Positions 11,285 to 23,699 are shown, counted from the first letter of the stretch. The stretch is DNA of 64,000 nucleotides from Okapia johnstoni (GCA_024291935.2 JAGTYA010000025.1:10747501-10811500); one strand, 5' to 3'. Made by a program: numbers and translations. The notes: generated by a model not told the origin, from the letters alone.

Positions 11285-12020
11285 GGCTGGAGATGTTTGT
11301 TCGGGCCTGGCTTCTTAGGGTCACGAGGAGCTGTCACTCGCCCTTGTCTTGGCTGTGTAGTATTCCACTGCGCCGCCAGCCACACTTAATTGTACAGTCT
11401 ATGTCTTCCGCTTGGGGCCCACCTCCTAGTGCACATTCGGCCTCCTCTCTGGTGTGTATCTTGAACCGGGCCATGTGGTACGCGCTGTTCAACGTCATCC
11501 CAGAGCCGACCGACCCTGCGGTCCTTCCCTCCCGTGGCCCCCCCTCCCCACCCGCAACCCCTGTTGTCAGTCTTTGCCGTTTTTGCTCACCTGGTGGGTG
11601 TGGGATGGTTCTACTCTGCATTTTCCTGATTGCTGATGGGGTTGAGCCGTTTTCATACGTTTATTGGCTCTTTGGTTCTCCTCGTTGATGGGACTGTTGA
11701 AGCCTCCTGCCTACCTTGGGCGGTTTTTTTTATTTTTCTGTTGTTGTTGTTGATTTGGGGGATTCTTTAGGTATTCCAGATTCCAGTCCTTCGTTAGTTA
11801 TATATGTTGTGAATAGCTTGCATTTTTCACTCTTCCTGGAGTCTTGAAATGAACGTCTCAGTTTCAGAGGTCTTAATTTGAGCGATCTTTCACTTCCTTT
11901 GTGTGAGTCTGTTTTAAGAATCCTTTCCTACCCTGCGGTCACGAATCCACCTTTTACATTAGATCTGTAATCTACAAGGAATTGGTGTTGGTAAATGGTG
12001 TGAGATAACAGTTCCATTTC
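11285..12020 (-). repeat. Old L1 LINE relic, antisense
   Basis: AT-rich sequence follows the order of an inverted mammalian L1: TGTAGTATTCCACTG near 11355, ATTTTCCTGATTGCTGATGG near 11621, then the TTCCAGTCCTTCGTTAGTTA region and later the pre-tail text. It is diverged and 5'-truncated, with no coding capacity. Confidence 0.7.
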
Positions 12021-12679
12021 ACACGCATGCACGCGTGTGCACACACACGCACATATGCTTGCACGCCCCGTTTCCCAGCCTGGCCAGCACTGTTTGGTGA
12101 CACGTGTGTCCCTTTCACCCACCTGCTCCGCCCGTCCCCTCCTCATGTATGTATACCTTTCGTCAGCAGGCAGGAGCCCAGGACCGCAGGTTGCGTGCTG
12201 GGATCCGCGGCAGGGACGGCCCCCAGGCCGGGCTGACGGCCCTCCCCCGCTGCCCGCCTGCTCCTGCCGAACAGGTCTGCGGGGTCACGTGTCCGCTGGC
12301 GCTGACTCGGGCTCTGGCGGATTAAGCAGGGGCTCAAGGCTTATGACCCGCGCCAGCCGCCACACGGGCCTCGGGGAGGGCGGACGGAGCTCAGCTCGGA
12401 GGGCCGCAGAGGAGACCCCCGGAGGCCCGCGAGGCTGTGCTGTTGGAGGCAGGAGGTCCCCAGCCCCGGCACTGAAGCAAGGTGAGAGGGGTTGGGGCGG
12501 GCCCGGCTGCGTTACTCCCGCCTGGCTCCAGGAACCTCCGTCTGGAAAGTTAAATGTCCACCCCCCTGCGCTGCCCCTACCCCCGCCAGTCCTTTCCGTC
12601 CAGGGGGACCCCGAGCCAGGAGGTGGGGGCAGGAGCCCACAGAAAGACCTGCCAGGGTTCAGGCCGCTGTGCAGGCTCA
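12021..12679. other. Intron sequence with a CpG-rich patch
   Basis: A CA/CG alternating stretch (12023-12058) is followed by a patch fairly rich in CpG (about 12170-12480) that ends at a donor-like AAGCAAG/GTGAGAG near 12482. It is weaker than the CpG islands at 5.5 and 25.5 kb, and no exon is recognisable. Confidence 0.4.
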
Positions 12680-12901
12680 CCTGAACACACACACACAGAC
12701 CCACACAGACACACACAGACACAGACAGACCCACACAGACCCACACAGACACACACACACACACACAGACACACACAAACACACAAACACACAAACACAC
12801 AGACACAGACAGACACACACACAGACACACAGACACACACAGACACAGACAGACCCACACAGACACACACACACCCACACAGACACACACTCACACACAC
12901 A

Positions 12902-12956
<55 letters not shown>

Positions 12957-13043
12957 ACACAAACCCACACACACAGAGACACACACACAGACACACAGAC
13001 ACAGACAGACCCACACAGACACACACACACACACACACACACA

Positions 13044-13092
<49 letters not shown>

Positions 13093-13341
13093 CCACACAC
13101 ACACACACACACAGACACACACAGACACAGACAAACACACACACAGACACACACAGACACAGACAGACACACACAGACACACACAGACCCCCACACACAC
13201 ACAGAGACACACACACACACACACACACACCTGCCCACTGGCTTCCGTGAACACACTACACACACACAGACACACACACACACAGACACACACACCCACA
13301 CAGACACACACAGACACACACAGACCCCCCCACACACAGAG

Positions 13342-13393
<52 letters not shown>

Positions 13394-13485
13394 CTGCCCA
13401 CTGGCTCCCGTGAACACACTACACACACACAGAAACAGACACACACACACAGACACACACACACACACAAACACACACCTGCCCA
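12680..13485. repeat. Compound CA satellite with higher-order duplication
   Basis: About 800 bp is made of CACACA mixed with ACACAGAC and CCCACACAGAC variants. A non-repetitive phrase, CACCTGCCCACTGGCTCCCG, occurs three times, at about 13229, 13391 and 13477, the last running into unique sequence. The array has therefore been duplicated in blocks that carried its right flank. Both strands are open for hundreds of codons (Thr-His and Cys-Val strings), which comes from the repeat. Confidence 0.95.
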
Positions 13486-15529
13486 CTGGCTCCCGAGGAA
13501 CTCTGCGTCATCTTCAGTGATGAAGGCCTGCCCTCTAGACGGGGGGAGGTCACTGCTGACCTCCAGTCCACCCTCCAGATCCCGGTGCCTTTCCCCCGGC
13601 GATGGCCAGGACCTTCCTGCTCCTGGAGTCGTCTGAGCAGGGGAGAGGGAAGAAGTAGATGTGTGCTGAGCACTGTCTATGGGCCAGGACCCTCCCCTTG
13701 GATGATCTTTGCTACTTTTCTGCAAGGTTGGGGGATTCGCCCGTTTAACAGATGAGGAGACTGAGGCTCGGCGAGGGGCTGTGGTCCAGCTGGGGCCGAG
13801 CTGGGAGGACGGTCCCCAGCACCTCGGCAGCCTGCCTACGTGAGCCCAGAGTCACAGGCTCTGCCCACAGCCTGCCTGAAGACACAGCCCCTGGGGCCTC
13901 TGAGAGCTCTGGGTGCCTGGGGGTGAGGGCATTGGCCTGGGAGAGCTGACTTGGGCTCCCTCCCTCACTTGTGCCTGGGGGGAGGTCGGGGCGGGGGTGT
14001 GACAGTAATAGGCCCCACCCCTCAGGGTGCTCTGAAATGCACTGTGCGTGAAAGGGCTTCCACACATGTCCGCTCCCAGCAGGCCCTGCAGACTTAGCTT
14101 TTGTTCGCACAGGGAAGGTCAGTACCTGAGTTCATTGCGTCCTCTGAAGTCCTGGGCTCCTGTCCCCTTCTCATCCTGGGCTTTATTTACACGTTTATTC
14201 CTCTGCGTTTCCCGTTTACTTCGGAAACAGGCTCGTGGTGCAATCGATCAGCCTTCTGAGAGTATATGATTCAGGCGACCTGGGCCCCCCTCCCCAGAGC
14301 AAACCCCGCAGGCGTTTCGGAGGTGTGACAGCCAGCGGGGTTCCTGTGTGTGTGTTTTAAAGAGAACACCGGCCTGGGCTCTGCTCTGTCCTGTGACTGC
14401 CCTCTGCACCTTTGAATCCACCCACTCGGTTAGAGGGCCCAGCGGCCTCCCTCCAGAAGCCGCGCGTATTTGTGGATGCTGGCACCAGCTCCTCCTCGTC
14501 AGCAGGCCTTCAGGGAGGCTGTAGCCTGGCACAGGGCAAACAGGGGGACTGTTGAGCCGCAAAGAACGGTCCCTCTGTGCCCTGAGAAGGCCCCGGTCGG
14601 GGCCCAGCTTCCCCTCTGGCCCACCCCAGCGGTGCTGGGTCTGGAGCTCGTGTGGAGCCTGGGGAGCTGGCCGAGGCCCCGCCGGCTGCCAGCTGTCCAC
14701 CGGGTGACCTTGAGCCTCCTCTGCACTCCTGACTCCGTGCAGAAGCCCAGGGTGTGGGGTGGCCCCAGCGAGAGGACCGAGGGTCTGTCTCCTTGGGGAC
14801 CCCAACACCCCACCCCTCACCCGTCCCGGCCAGCAGAAGCCCGTGATGTGGACTGGAGTTTCTGCTCTGCCTCTTACACTTTGACAGTGCTCCGGAGGCA
14901 GCCCAAATCCCACTGCCATGTTCCCTGTGGGCCTTGTGACTCTTGGATCTGCCAGCGTCTTATCTCTGCTGTGGAAATCTCCCAGAGGGCTGTGGGCAGG
15001 GCTTTATCTCTCCCAGCCTCAGAAAGGAAGGCAGCAGGCAGCACCGCGTGGCAGCATACCCCGTGTGTGACTGCACAGCCTCATCAGAAGGGCTCCCTGC
15101 CCCCTTGAAGGAAGAGCGGGACCCACCGTTGGGGCCTAAGGGTCACAGTCACCGAGTGTGGCAGAGCTCCAGGCGCTGCCAGTGTGCAGTTGTTCAGGTT
15201 GTGCACTGCACAAGAGCAGCTGGCAAAGCAAGAATGCACTGCTGCCAAGCTGTAAGCTGGTGAGAGGCTGTGTCCACCAGAAGAGGGCGCCTTTTCTGAA
15301 TTCACACACAGACCCGGCATGGTTACTGGCAAAGGAAAGGTGCTTGGTGAGGTGTCTCTTCTCCTATGAGATGGGCTTCCTCTGCTCAGTTCTCTAGAAT
15401 CTCCCTCCAGGACTCTGCTGGTAACCAGGGGAGAGGCACCTCCAAACAAAAGGCGGCGGAGGCTGAAAGTGCAAGGGTTTATGGGCATGGTGAAGAGTTT
15501 GGTGCCAATTTGTCTATCTCTTTCTCTTT
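13486..15529. other. Intron sequence, mostly unique
   Basis: A MIR relic in antisense lies at about 13690-13800 (AACAGATGAGGAGACTGAGG). The rest is GC-rich, with no exon or other structure that I recognise. Confidence 0.5.
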
Positions 15530-15721
15530 TTAAGAATGTTTATTTACTCGTGTAGCTGCACCAGGTCTTAGTCACAGCAGGCAGGGTCTTCGATCTTCAC
15601 TGTGGCACATGGGATCCTTAGTTGTGTCATGTGGGGTCTACCTCCCTGACCAGCGGATTGAACCCCAGCCCCTGCACTGGGAACACGGAGTCCTAACCAC
15701 TGGGCCACCAGGAAATCCCTG
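15530..15721 (-). repeat. CHR-type tRNA-derived SINE, antisense
   Basis: The text runs from TTTATTTACTCGTGTAGCTG to an inverted head, CCACTGGGCCACCAGGAAAT, with an inverted B box (GGATTGAACCCCAG). This is the cetartiodactyl CHR family pattern, distinct from Bov-tA. Confidence 0.8.
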
Positions 15722-17699
15722 GTGCTTATTTCTTGAGCAGCGAGGAGCCAGGGTTTCAAGCAGATCAGTGACTCGTTAGATTGAAACGTCAGTGACGTTG
15801 GGTTTGAGTCTGGGCTGTGCTTCCTGACCCAGCCACACCCCGCCCCCTTGCTGTGTGACGGCAGACGAGGTTGTGTTCAGCGGTGCAGGAAGGAGGAGAT
15901 CTGAAGAGGAAGCTTGGGGGGTGTCCAGAGTTTGACACAGCCACCCCTGTGGGCCCCACGCTGTCTGGCCCGCTTGGGGCTGGAGGGCCAGACTGCAGTT
16001 CTCCAGCAGGACGGCGGGTGGGCTGGCCCCGCGGGGCCCTGTGCAGGACCGGTGGGGTTGGGGTGGCACTGCTTAGGCCAGGGTGGGTCCGCGCCTCCCT
16101 CCGCTCTCCCGGGCACCCCAAATGGCCCCCAGACCTCCAGTCCAGGGGCTCTCACCCTTAGTTGCCGGCTCTCCGTCTTTCATCCCTCCGGGACCATCCA
16201 TCAGCTGTGACCTGAGCTGACGTTTTAAGCCGATCTAAATTTGCCACCAAGCCCGACCAGGGGACAGCTGGGCGAAACCACCCCCTGCAGGGGAGCGCTG
16301 GGCTCCAAACCTCCACTCCCTCGCCTCGGCCAGTGTGGTGTGGATGACGAGACGCCCTGTCGCGAGGCGGGCGGGTGGGCACCGGCACACTCTGAGTGCC
16401 CAGGGACTGTTGGTCCAGCCAAGCCAGGAGGGCTGCAGGGCCTAGCAGTGCCTCCCTGCACCCCCTACCCTGGGGCCCCTGCACCTGGTAGCGGGGCTGG
16501 AAGCACAGGGGAGCCAATGTGTGTTCAGTGAAGAGGTGTCCTTCCGACCGGGGGCTGCGTCCCAGAGCAGGATCGCTCACACCTGGGCCATCGCTGTCCA
16601 TACTTGGGTGCCCATGGGCAGGGCCGAGCCCCGGGAGAGGCCCACTGGGACCCCCCGGGATGGGGCACCGTGGGAGGGGAAGGAGGAGTCCTGGGAGAGG
16701 ACTTGGGCTCCGGGGAACCGCCCGGCTGCACGCCCAGCTCCCAGCTCTGGCTCTCCGTCCCGGTCCCCGGGCTGCACTCCATGTGGTCACCCTTCACCAG
16801 GGTGATAATTACTGCAGACGTGGCTGAAAGGGAACAAATTGCTGTGCACTTGTAATTACAAATTGCGTTTCTGACACTCCGGGGGTTTCCAAACCTTGAT
16901 ATCCATGCTGTTTACACATACATTACAGTCGTTTATGGAAATTACCAGCGAGACCAGAGCTGTCTGTGGGTCGTGCTTCCTAAGAGATGCTCACTGTGGC
17001 TTTGCTCTGGGAGTTCCCGGGGGGCCCAGGTTAGGCCTCGAGCCTCTACTCCTCTGTCATGGGCTCAGGTTCTCTCTCCAGCCTGAGACTTTTCACACAT
17101 GGACCCCCAGGCTGGAATCCCGGCTCTGTGCCGACCAGCTCGGGGGCCACCAGCCACGAAGCCCTCCGTGTCCCGGTTTCCTTACCTGGACTAAGTAACA
17201 GGACTTGATAATCGGCTCAGAGACCGCGGCGTCCGGTGGCAGGCCCTTGCCGCAGTGCCCAAGGTGCTCCCTGGGGCCTGTTCTCTGTTCAGGATGCGGG
17301 AGGGAGGAGGGGACCACGGCCCTGGGACCCCGCCTCCCGTCCCTCTCGCAACCATGCAGCCCTCCCCAGCCTGCAGTGGCCGTGACTTCATCTCGGGGTT
17401 ATTTCTTGCTGCAGAGAGTATGTTCTCAGATCCCTGGGTTTCTGTTAGTGTGAGACACAGGCCACAGGTGGGCATGAAACGATTCCAGGTGAGCCACGGA
17501 TGCTACATTTGGTGACATGGAACTGTCAGATGTACCCAACCCCGAGAAAGCTGTTCCCCTCCAGGCTCTTTCAGCCGCTCCGATTAGGTTACAGATTACC
17601 CATTACACCAGCCTCAGTGCTATGTCTCTTTCACGCCTCTGTATCACTCCAAAAAGGCTTAACTATAGGTCCTTCTTTTATAGGAAGTAATATATTTTA
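15722..17699. other. Intron sequence with an AT-rich island
   Basis: GC-rich sequence is interrupted at about 16800-16960 by an AT-rich block with homeodomain-type sites. A MIR-like trace lies near 17105-17195. No exon was recognised. Confidence 0.5.
16800..16960. promoter_or_regulatory. AT-rich block with palindromic homeodomain-type site
   Basis: The block contains a perfect 12-bp palindrome, TTGTAATTACAA (16850-16861), another TAATTA core (16806-16811) and two copies of ACAAATTGC 24 bp apart (16834-16842, 16858-16866). The clustering in otherwise GC-rich intron suggests a regulatory element, but I have no conservation data. Confidence 0.3.
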
Positions 17700-17960
17700 T
17701 AGGAACTAGTATATAAAAAAGGCTGCAAGACAGACAGTGCGCGCCCTGCCCCAGCCCCCCAGAGGTAACCATCATCCAGAGATACGTCTATCAGACATAT
17801 GTGTGTATGTGTCTCTGTGTGTGTTTTCCCCTTCCTTGTAATATATCTTGTATCTCATTTCATATCAGAATATAGCAAGCATCCTTCTGTTTTATAGCTG
17901 CCGTCTGTAACATGCATTTTCTATACTTTTAATCTCTGTTTTAAACAAAGACAAAGCGAG
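17700..17960 (-). repeat. Possible old L1-like relic, antisense
   Basis: ACCATCATCCAGAGATACGT, the TATGTGTGTATGTGTCTCTG region and the CATTTCATATCAGAATATAG phrase follow the order of a known ancient L1M/HAL1-type segment. Divergence is high. Confidence 0.45.
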
Positions 17961-18229
17961 CCTCAAGCACAGGCCTTCTGCTGGTAACAAGCTCTGAGCA
18001 GGGTTTTATAAGTGTTTGGTTTGGGTGATTTACTTTTATGACAAAATTCAATGTATGCTCGGCATGAATGACTTTTTACTGATGGAGCAGATATAATGTA
18101 TGCTGATATACAGAATACTATTAAGTAATTGGCACACAGGGGCCGTGTGGTCGCTTGGAAAACTAACCTGGGGATAAATCCAGGCCACTTCTGCTGGCTC
18201 CCCCGCCCCTCCAACACCCGCCTATAAAA
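17961..18229. other. AT-rich intron segment of unknown nature
   Basis: About 18000-18150 is AT-rich and almost free of CpG, with phrases such as GACAAAATTCAATGTATGCT. It does not match a repeat I know and could be a conserved non-coding element or an unrecognised relic. Confidence 0.4.
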
Positions 18230-18470
18230 TGAAGCCCCTGCCCTATCCTCCAGCCTCATTCCTCACAGTCCACCCATCCCTACACTTCACACCCCCATAT
18301 AGGCTGTTCCTGTACCTGAAGTGCCCTGCAGTGAGTTCCCATTCATGCCGCAGATCCCAACCCAGGCTTCACCTCCTCCAGGAAGCCCTCCCTGATGGCC
18401 ATCCCTCCGCCCACGGTTGTTCCTGCCCCTGTGCCAGGTCAATCAAATGATTGCACTGATCACCCACTTT
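18230..18470 (+). repeat. L2-like LINE 3' relic
   Basis: The order TGTTCCTGTACCTGAAGTGC, then CACCTCCTCCAGGAAGCCCT and CCCTGATGG is that of the L2 3' end (a degenerate protein-like text familiar from many mammalian introns). Confidence 0.6.
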
Positions 18471-18484
18471 AGTTCCCTGGAGCA

Positions 18485-18602
18485 GTGCAGGGATCCTCAG
18501 ACTTCTGCAGACGTCAGAATCACTGGAGGGTGAGAATGCTCATCTCTCGGAATTCCCCACTGGGACTGCGGCTCCTGCTATTGCTGGGACCACACTCTTG
18601 AG
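18485..18602 (+). repeat. MER5A-like hAT transposon relic
   Basis: CAGTGCAGGGATCCTCAGAC, GTCAGAATCACTGGAGG and GGGACCACACTCTTGAG are the two ends and part of the middle of the non-autonomous MER5A element, with an internal deletion. Confidence 0.65.
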
Positions 18603-18664
18603 TCTCTCACTGGTGGAGGGCAAGTCGTGGGCTGAGTGTCAGCATCCCTGGGTCCTCAGCTCAG

Positions 18665-18790
18665 CGCCGTCGTTATCAGGCTGTGTGTCTTTGCACAAAT
18701 TACTTACCTTCTCTGGGCTTTGGGGCCTCCATGAGAAACTGAGATGTGAGCCCGCCTTGTTGAGCGAGTATCGAGATCATGTGAACACGT
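18665..18790 (+). repeat. MIR SINE relic, sense
   Basis: GGCTGTGTGTCTTTGCACAA followed by ATTACTTACCTTCTCTGGGC matches the MIR core in the sense direction. Confidence 0.65.
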
Positions 18791-19078
18791 GTGTGGAAAC
18801 TGGGCTGGCGCCAACCAGTGTGGGTTGCTTCCAGCCCCCTGCCACCCAACTTCCCAAGGGCAGGGCCCACGTCTGTTTTGTCTTGGATCCTCTGCGGCAC
18901 CAGCCTGTACCTGGAGGGCACTCACTGACCACATTCAGGAATGCACCTGTGCCCAGTTTATTATTATTTATCAGTTTATTCAGCTAGTGAATCAGACATC
19001 GCACCTCCCCTATGCCCGCCGACTCCGAGTCCACGGAGCCGGGTCAAGCTGGATGAAGTCTTCCTCCCGCTGGGACCA

Positions 19079-19276
19079 GTGAAAGTGCAAGTTGCTCAGT
19101 TGTGTCCAGCTCTTTGCGACCCCACCAACTATACAGTCCATGGAATTCTCCAGGCCAGAATACTGCAGTGGGTGGCCGGTCCCTTCTCCAGGGGACCGTC
19201 CCAACCCAGGGATCGAACCCAGATCTCCCACATTGCAGGCGGATTCTTTACCAGCTGAGCCACAAGGGAAGCCCAA
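19079..19276 (-). repeat. Bov-tA SINE, antisense
   Basis: It runs from GTGAAAGTGCAAGTTGCTCA through an inverted B box (GGGATCGAACCCAG) to GAGCCACAAGGGAAGCCC, the inverted head. It is close to full length. Confidence 0.93.
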
Positions 19277-20026
19277 GGACCAGGGAAGGGGGTGGTTAAA
19301 TCAATAACATAAAGCAGATTGCAGAGGGAAATGTTTAACCCACTTAAGAGAAGCTGTCATTTTAGGAGCACTTAGTGGCGTCCGTTTGCAAATCAGGCAT
19401 CAGAGCACTTGCTGTTGTAATAAATGAATGCATCTATTCATTAAAGCAGAGGGCCGCTGGGGCTTACTTGGCTGGCCCTTGGTGGCCGCGTGGATGCATC
19501 AGACAGGAATCCATGCTGCCAGCAGGGTGGTCCATGCAGGGCAAAGCCTCGTCACTCCCTCTCTACCTGCTTGGTGCAGGTGGCCCCCAGTGAAGTGCAC
19601 TACTGGGAAAGAAACCCACATATGTCAAGAACGGTCATTCGCTTTGCCCTGGGTGGTTCCTCTTTTTAGAGACGCTTTAGCTCACAGGTTCCTTAAGTAC
19701 TGGGCACCCTGGTCATGAGAATCAGTTTTTATAAAGATCAGTTTCATGTGAAGAGGGGCATTGGCTCAGATCAAATAGGACCAGATGGGGAGCAGGGAGG
19801 AGGCTGGCCTCGTGACTGGTCCTGAACCAGACTGAACCTGGTTCAACATGGTCCTTTAGCTCATCACAGATTTATTGAGCACCTACTATCCACCAGGCAC
19901 CTTCTGGATGCTGGGGACACCCTGGTGACGCATCATTCCTGTGGAGGAGGGACAGTAAACCAGGGAGCAAGTAGCTGAGCCAGATAACCACGTGGAGATG
20001 GACTTTAAGGGGGATTAGACCAGATG
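19277..20026. other. Intron sequence with an L2-like relic
   Basis: TTATTGAGCACCTACTATCC at about 19870 starts an L2-like relic of about 120 bp in sense direction. The remainder is unique, with no exon seen. Confidence 0.5.
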
Positions 20027-20248
20027 GGGGGCTTCCCGAGTGGCTCAGCCATAAGGAGTCTGCCTGCAATGCAGGAGTCACAGGTGCTCGGGGTTCGATT
20101 CCTGGGTCGGGAAGATCCCCTGGAGGAGAGCATGGCAACCTGCTCCGGTAGTCTTGTCTGGAGAATCCCATGGACAGAGGAGCCTGGCGAGCTACAGTCC
20201 AGAGGGTTATAAAGAGTCGGACACGACTGAAGTGACTTAGCACGCACG
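20027..20248 (+). repeat. Bov-tA SINE, sense
   Basis: Head GGGCTTCCCGAGTGGCTCAG, intact B box GGTTCGATTCC, inner A-type segment and tail GGACACGACTGAAGTGACTT. It is full length. The A box has drifted at its 3' end. Confidence 0.94.
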
Positions 20249-23239
20249 CAGGCAGACGGGATGGGGAGAATGAGGCTGTGCCTTATCTGGGGATGGCCCA
20301 GGCTGTTCTCAGGTAAAGAGTGGGCTCAGGCCAGTCCTGGACAGACTGGAGCCAGTTTCCTAGAGCTTGTCCCCAGGGCAGGGGGACAGCGCAAGTGTCG
20401 TGGGTTACACCCCTGGCTCCCGAGGATCTGGCTTCCTTGTACCACCAGCCAGGAGGAGAGGGCTGAGTGTGACGGGCTGCTGTGGGGACTGGTGATCATG
20501 TCCTAGGGCTGGCGGGGCACCTGGCGGGGAGAGGGTGGCGAGCGGTGTCATTCTGGCGCTGAGAGGGTCAGGGAAGAGCCCGTCACTGGTGAAGGCAGTT
20601 CAGCTTCTTGCTTCTAATTTTCTTCCTGATATTGTCAGGCCCCTTGAATCTGGAAGAAATCCAGCAAATGGCCATTTCCCGTCCACTTGAACAGACTCCT
20701 AACTCAAGTGGCCGCAGCACTTGGTAGCCATTGGCCTTTTGCCCATGGACCCTATCTCCAGGGCTTCAGGACAAGCAGTCCTTATCACCTGGCTGGACTA
20801 GCAGAGGGATGGGGAAGGGACTGTCCAGAAACTGGCCCAGGAGCGGCGAGCCTGAGGAGGGATGCAGTGAGTGTGTTCTCATCTGTGGCCACCACCCCAT
20901 CTTCCTTTACCTCTGCAACAAACCAACATCTGCTGTGCCAGGGGGGTGGTGGGGGAGGCAGGTGCTCCGGGGACCAGGCTTGGAGGGCTTCTTGGAGGAA
21001 GTGATCACTGCTGGCTGTTTTGCCCACTTTGTCAGTCACCGAGCATCACTGGGCATCACTTGGTCGCTCCGTGGAGCGACCATTTCCTGGTGTGGGGTTT
21101 CCTTTTCCTTGCCTCTGGGTCCCAAGCGTGTGGTTCTGTTGTCCGTAGCCCTCCTCAGGGAGCTTTCCTAGGCCCTTATAGGATTATTCATCCATTTGTC
21201 ACCTGCTGGCATAATAACAACTGCATCCAGCATTTATTGTTCATTTAAGCACTCCTAATACCGCCAGCCATGACGGTTCCCTCCCTCTGGGGCTTCCTTT
21301 GCCAGAGCACTGGGAAGGAGAAGCTAAGGAATAGATGCCGAGTTCTTGGCTGCACCCCGCACTGACCTGGGGACTCAGGTTCCTCATCTGAACAATGGGC
21401 AGCAGCACCCGGTCACCATGGCTCCTTCTGGCTCTCAAGTTCTAGAGTGTGCTCACATTAAGGCCGCTTTCATCTCACCATCGTGGTCTGGTCTTGGCCA
21501 ACCCAAGTCCCAGTGAGTTTTTTGTGGTTGGACTTAAAATTCCTCTGGCGTGGTGACAGGTGTCTGAAACCAGGCCAGTTATGTGCAGCAGTGGCCACAT
21601 CTGAGCCCCATCACCAGGAAAATGATGGAGAGCCATTTAAGGCTTGCAAGCCATAATCAGTCTCTTTCAACTTTGTTATGGCACAAAAGTATCCATGGAC
21701 AGTACAGAATTAAGTCAGTGTGACTGTGTTCCAATAAAACTTTATTTAAAAAAGCAGACAAGGGGCCAGAGTTGCCTCCCAGGCCTAAATTTGCCTTTGA
21801 TTTATTCAAACCTGAGCACCTCGGTGTTCCAGGCCCATAGTAGGCACAGGGGACGCTATAGAGAAGGACACAGGCCCAGCTCTGTGCTGTGATGGGAGAG
21901 AAGGGGAAGGGGAACAGGACAGCATGTAAGGGGAGTTTCTGACTTTGATGGCGGGCAAGTCTGGGGGAGTTTCTGGGGGAAGTCGTATCAAAAGCTGAAA
22001 CCCAAACCCTAGCTGTGAGCCAGCACCATGGAGGGTGTTGCTGGAGGGGTGACGACGGCTGGAGATTGGAAGTAGACCAGGCATCGCAGCAGGAGGCCTG
22101 TGGGAGAGAGACTGCGAAGGTCAACCTTTGGGGGTGTAGCTGCCGCAGGTCTGGTCAAAGGAGAGTAGGAAGGCTGTGGAAGATGGAGAGGGGGGCACTG
22201 TCAGGAGTACAGGGAGGGGGGTGAAGTCAGGTTGTGGGTGGGCGTATGAAATGGGCCAACGCAAGTAGATCAGGACTGAAGCTCAGTATGATACAGTGAA
22301 ACAAAACATTTTCATTCCTTTCTTGCATCTTACAGCCTTGTAGGTGGGCTCCTACTCACCCCTCAAGACCCCAGCCTAAGTATCCCTTCATCTTTGGAGC
22401 CTCTTGTGGGGCAGAATTGCAAGCTACTTTCTCCAGACTATCATAACATCATACACAGGGCATTGTCTTCCCAATTGTACCTCAAAGCACAGGCATGGAG
22501 TAAGCACTAATGTGTGTTTGCTAAATTAAACGAAAGGGCAAGGTGAATTAATTAGCCAGGGGAGAGGTGGGTGATGAGCCTCCCTTTACAGTTGAGGAAA
22601 CAGAGGCTCAGAAGCCTAAACACTTTGCCCAGACGGCACGTGTAAGATTTCTTGCCCAGTCTGGTCATTTCCACTCGGCAGAAAAATTGGCTTTCTCCAC
22701 CTCTCCAGGCTGGAACTTTTCTCACTCGCCTCACGATTCCTTGAATTATTAATCTATGAGGCAGTTGACTGCAGAAGCAAAAGGCACACTCTGCAGGAAG
22801 AGAAAACAAGAGAATGAAGAGGCATCTGGTTTCCTGGGACTCCATCCTCTGTAGTCCAAATGCTAACAGGGAAATTCAATGCCCTTTCTCTAAATCCCAG
22901 CCGGAACTCTGTCGCCAAGACTGTCCTGACGGGCGGCGAGGCCCTGGGCCTGGAGAAGCGCCTGGAATTCTTGGAGAATCCGGGTTGTGAGCCGTGTCTG
23001 GAGCGCTTCACAGCTGAGGGGAACTCTCTTGGCCCCATTTATTACAGCCTATTTTTAGAGGGCAGGTCAGCCTGGGGTGGGAGGTCTCCACCCGCCTCTC
23101 CAACCAGACTATTTCAACCCTACCGACTGTGTCCCCGCCCATCTCCCCACCCCCAACCAGGCTGCCGGGAAGGTCTTCTTCCAGAGCCCTGGGTGGCGGG
23201 GTTCCTGTCAGTCTTCATCCCAGCCATCCTAGCGGTGGT
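20249..23239. other. Intron sequence with L2 and MIR traces
   Basis: MIR-like traces lie near 21350-21425 (sense) and 22570-22650 (antisense, TTGAGGAAACAGAGGCTCAG). An L2-like stretch lies near 22320-22510. The rest is unique and no exon was recognised. Confidence 0.5.
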
Positions 23240-23394
23240 CGGGTGATACACCTCTTTGTGGTTTTGATCACATTTCCCTAATGATTAGTGATGCTGAGCC
23301 TCTTTCCATGTGCTTATTGCCCATTCAGATATCTTCTCTGGAGAAATACCTGCTTGGATCCTTTGCCCGTTTTCAGCAATTCTTAATTATTCAT

Positions 23395-23699
23395 TTGGCT
23401 GCCCTGGGTCCTCATGGCTGATGCGTGGGCTTTCTCTAGTTGCGGTGCTCGGGGACGCCTCTCCGTTGTGGTGTGCACGCTTCTCATTGAGGCGGCTTCT
23501 CTTGTTGCAGAGCACAGGCTCTCTGCACACAGGCTCAGTGGTTGCAGCTTGCAGGCTTTAGAGCACAGGCTCAGGAGCTGTGGTGGACGGGCGTGGTTGC
23601 CATGAGGCATGTGAAATCTTCCTGGACCCCAGGGATTGAACCTGTGTCTCCTGTATTGGCAGGCAGATTCTTAGCCACTGCACCACCAGGGAAGTCCCC
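23395..23699 (-). repeat. CHR-type SINE inside the L1, antisense
   Basis: It begins in TTTGGCTGCCCTGGGTCCTC, contains the repeated GAGCACAGGCTC-type text and ends with CACTGCACCACCAGGGAAGT. This is the cetartiodactyl CHR SINE pattern, with an inverted B box near 23634. Confidence 0.82.

Noticed and set aside
12680..13485. CRISPR-like regular spacing of a repeated phrase
   Set aside because: The spacers are CA repeat, the phrase occurs only three times at unequal distances, and the genome is mammalian.
12492..13725. Open frames of 250-380 codons through the CA satellite
   Set aside because: Strings of Thr-His or Cys-Val follow directly from the dinucleotide repeat.
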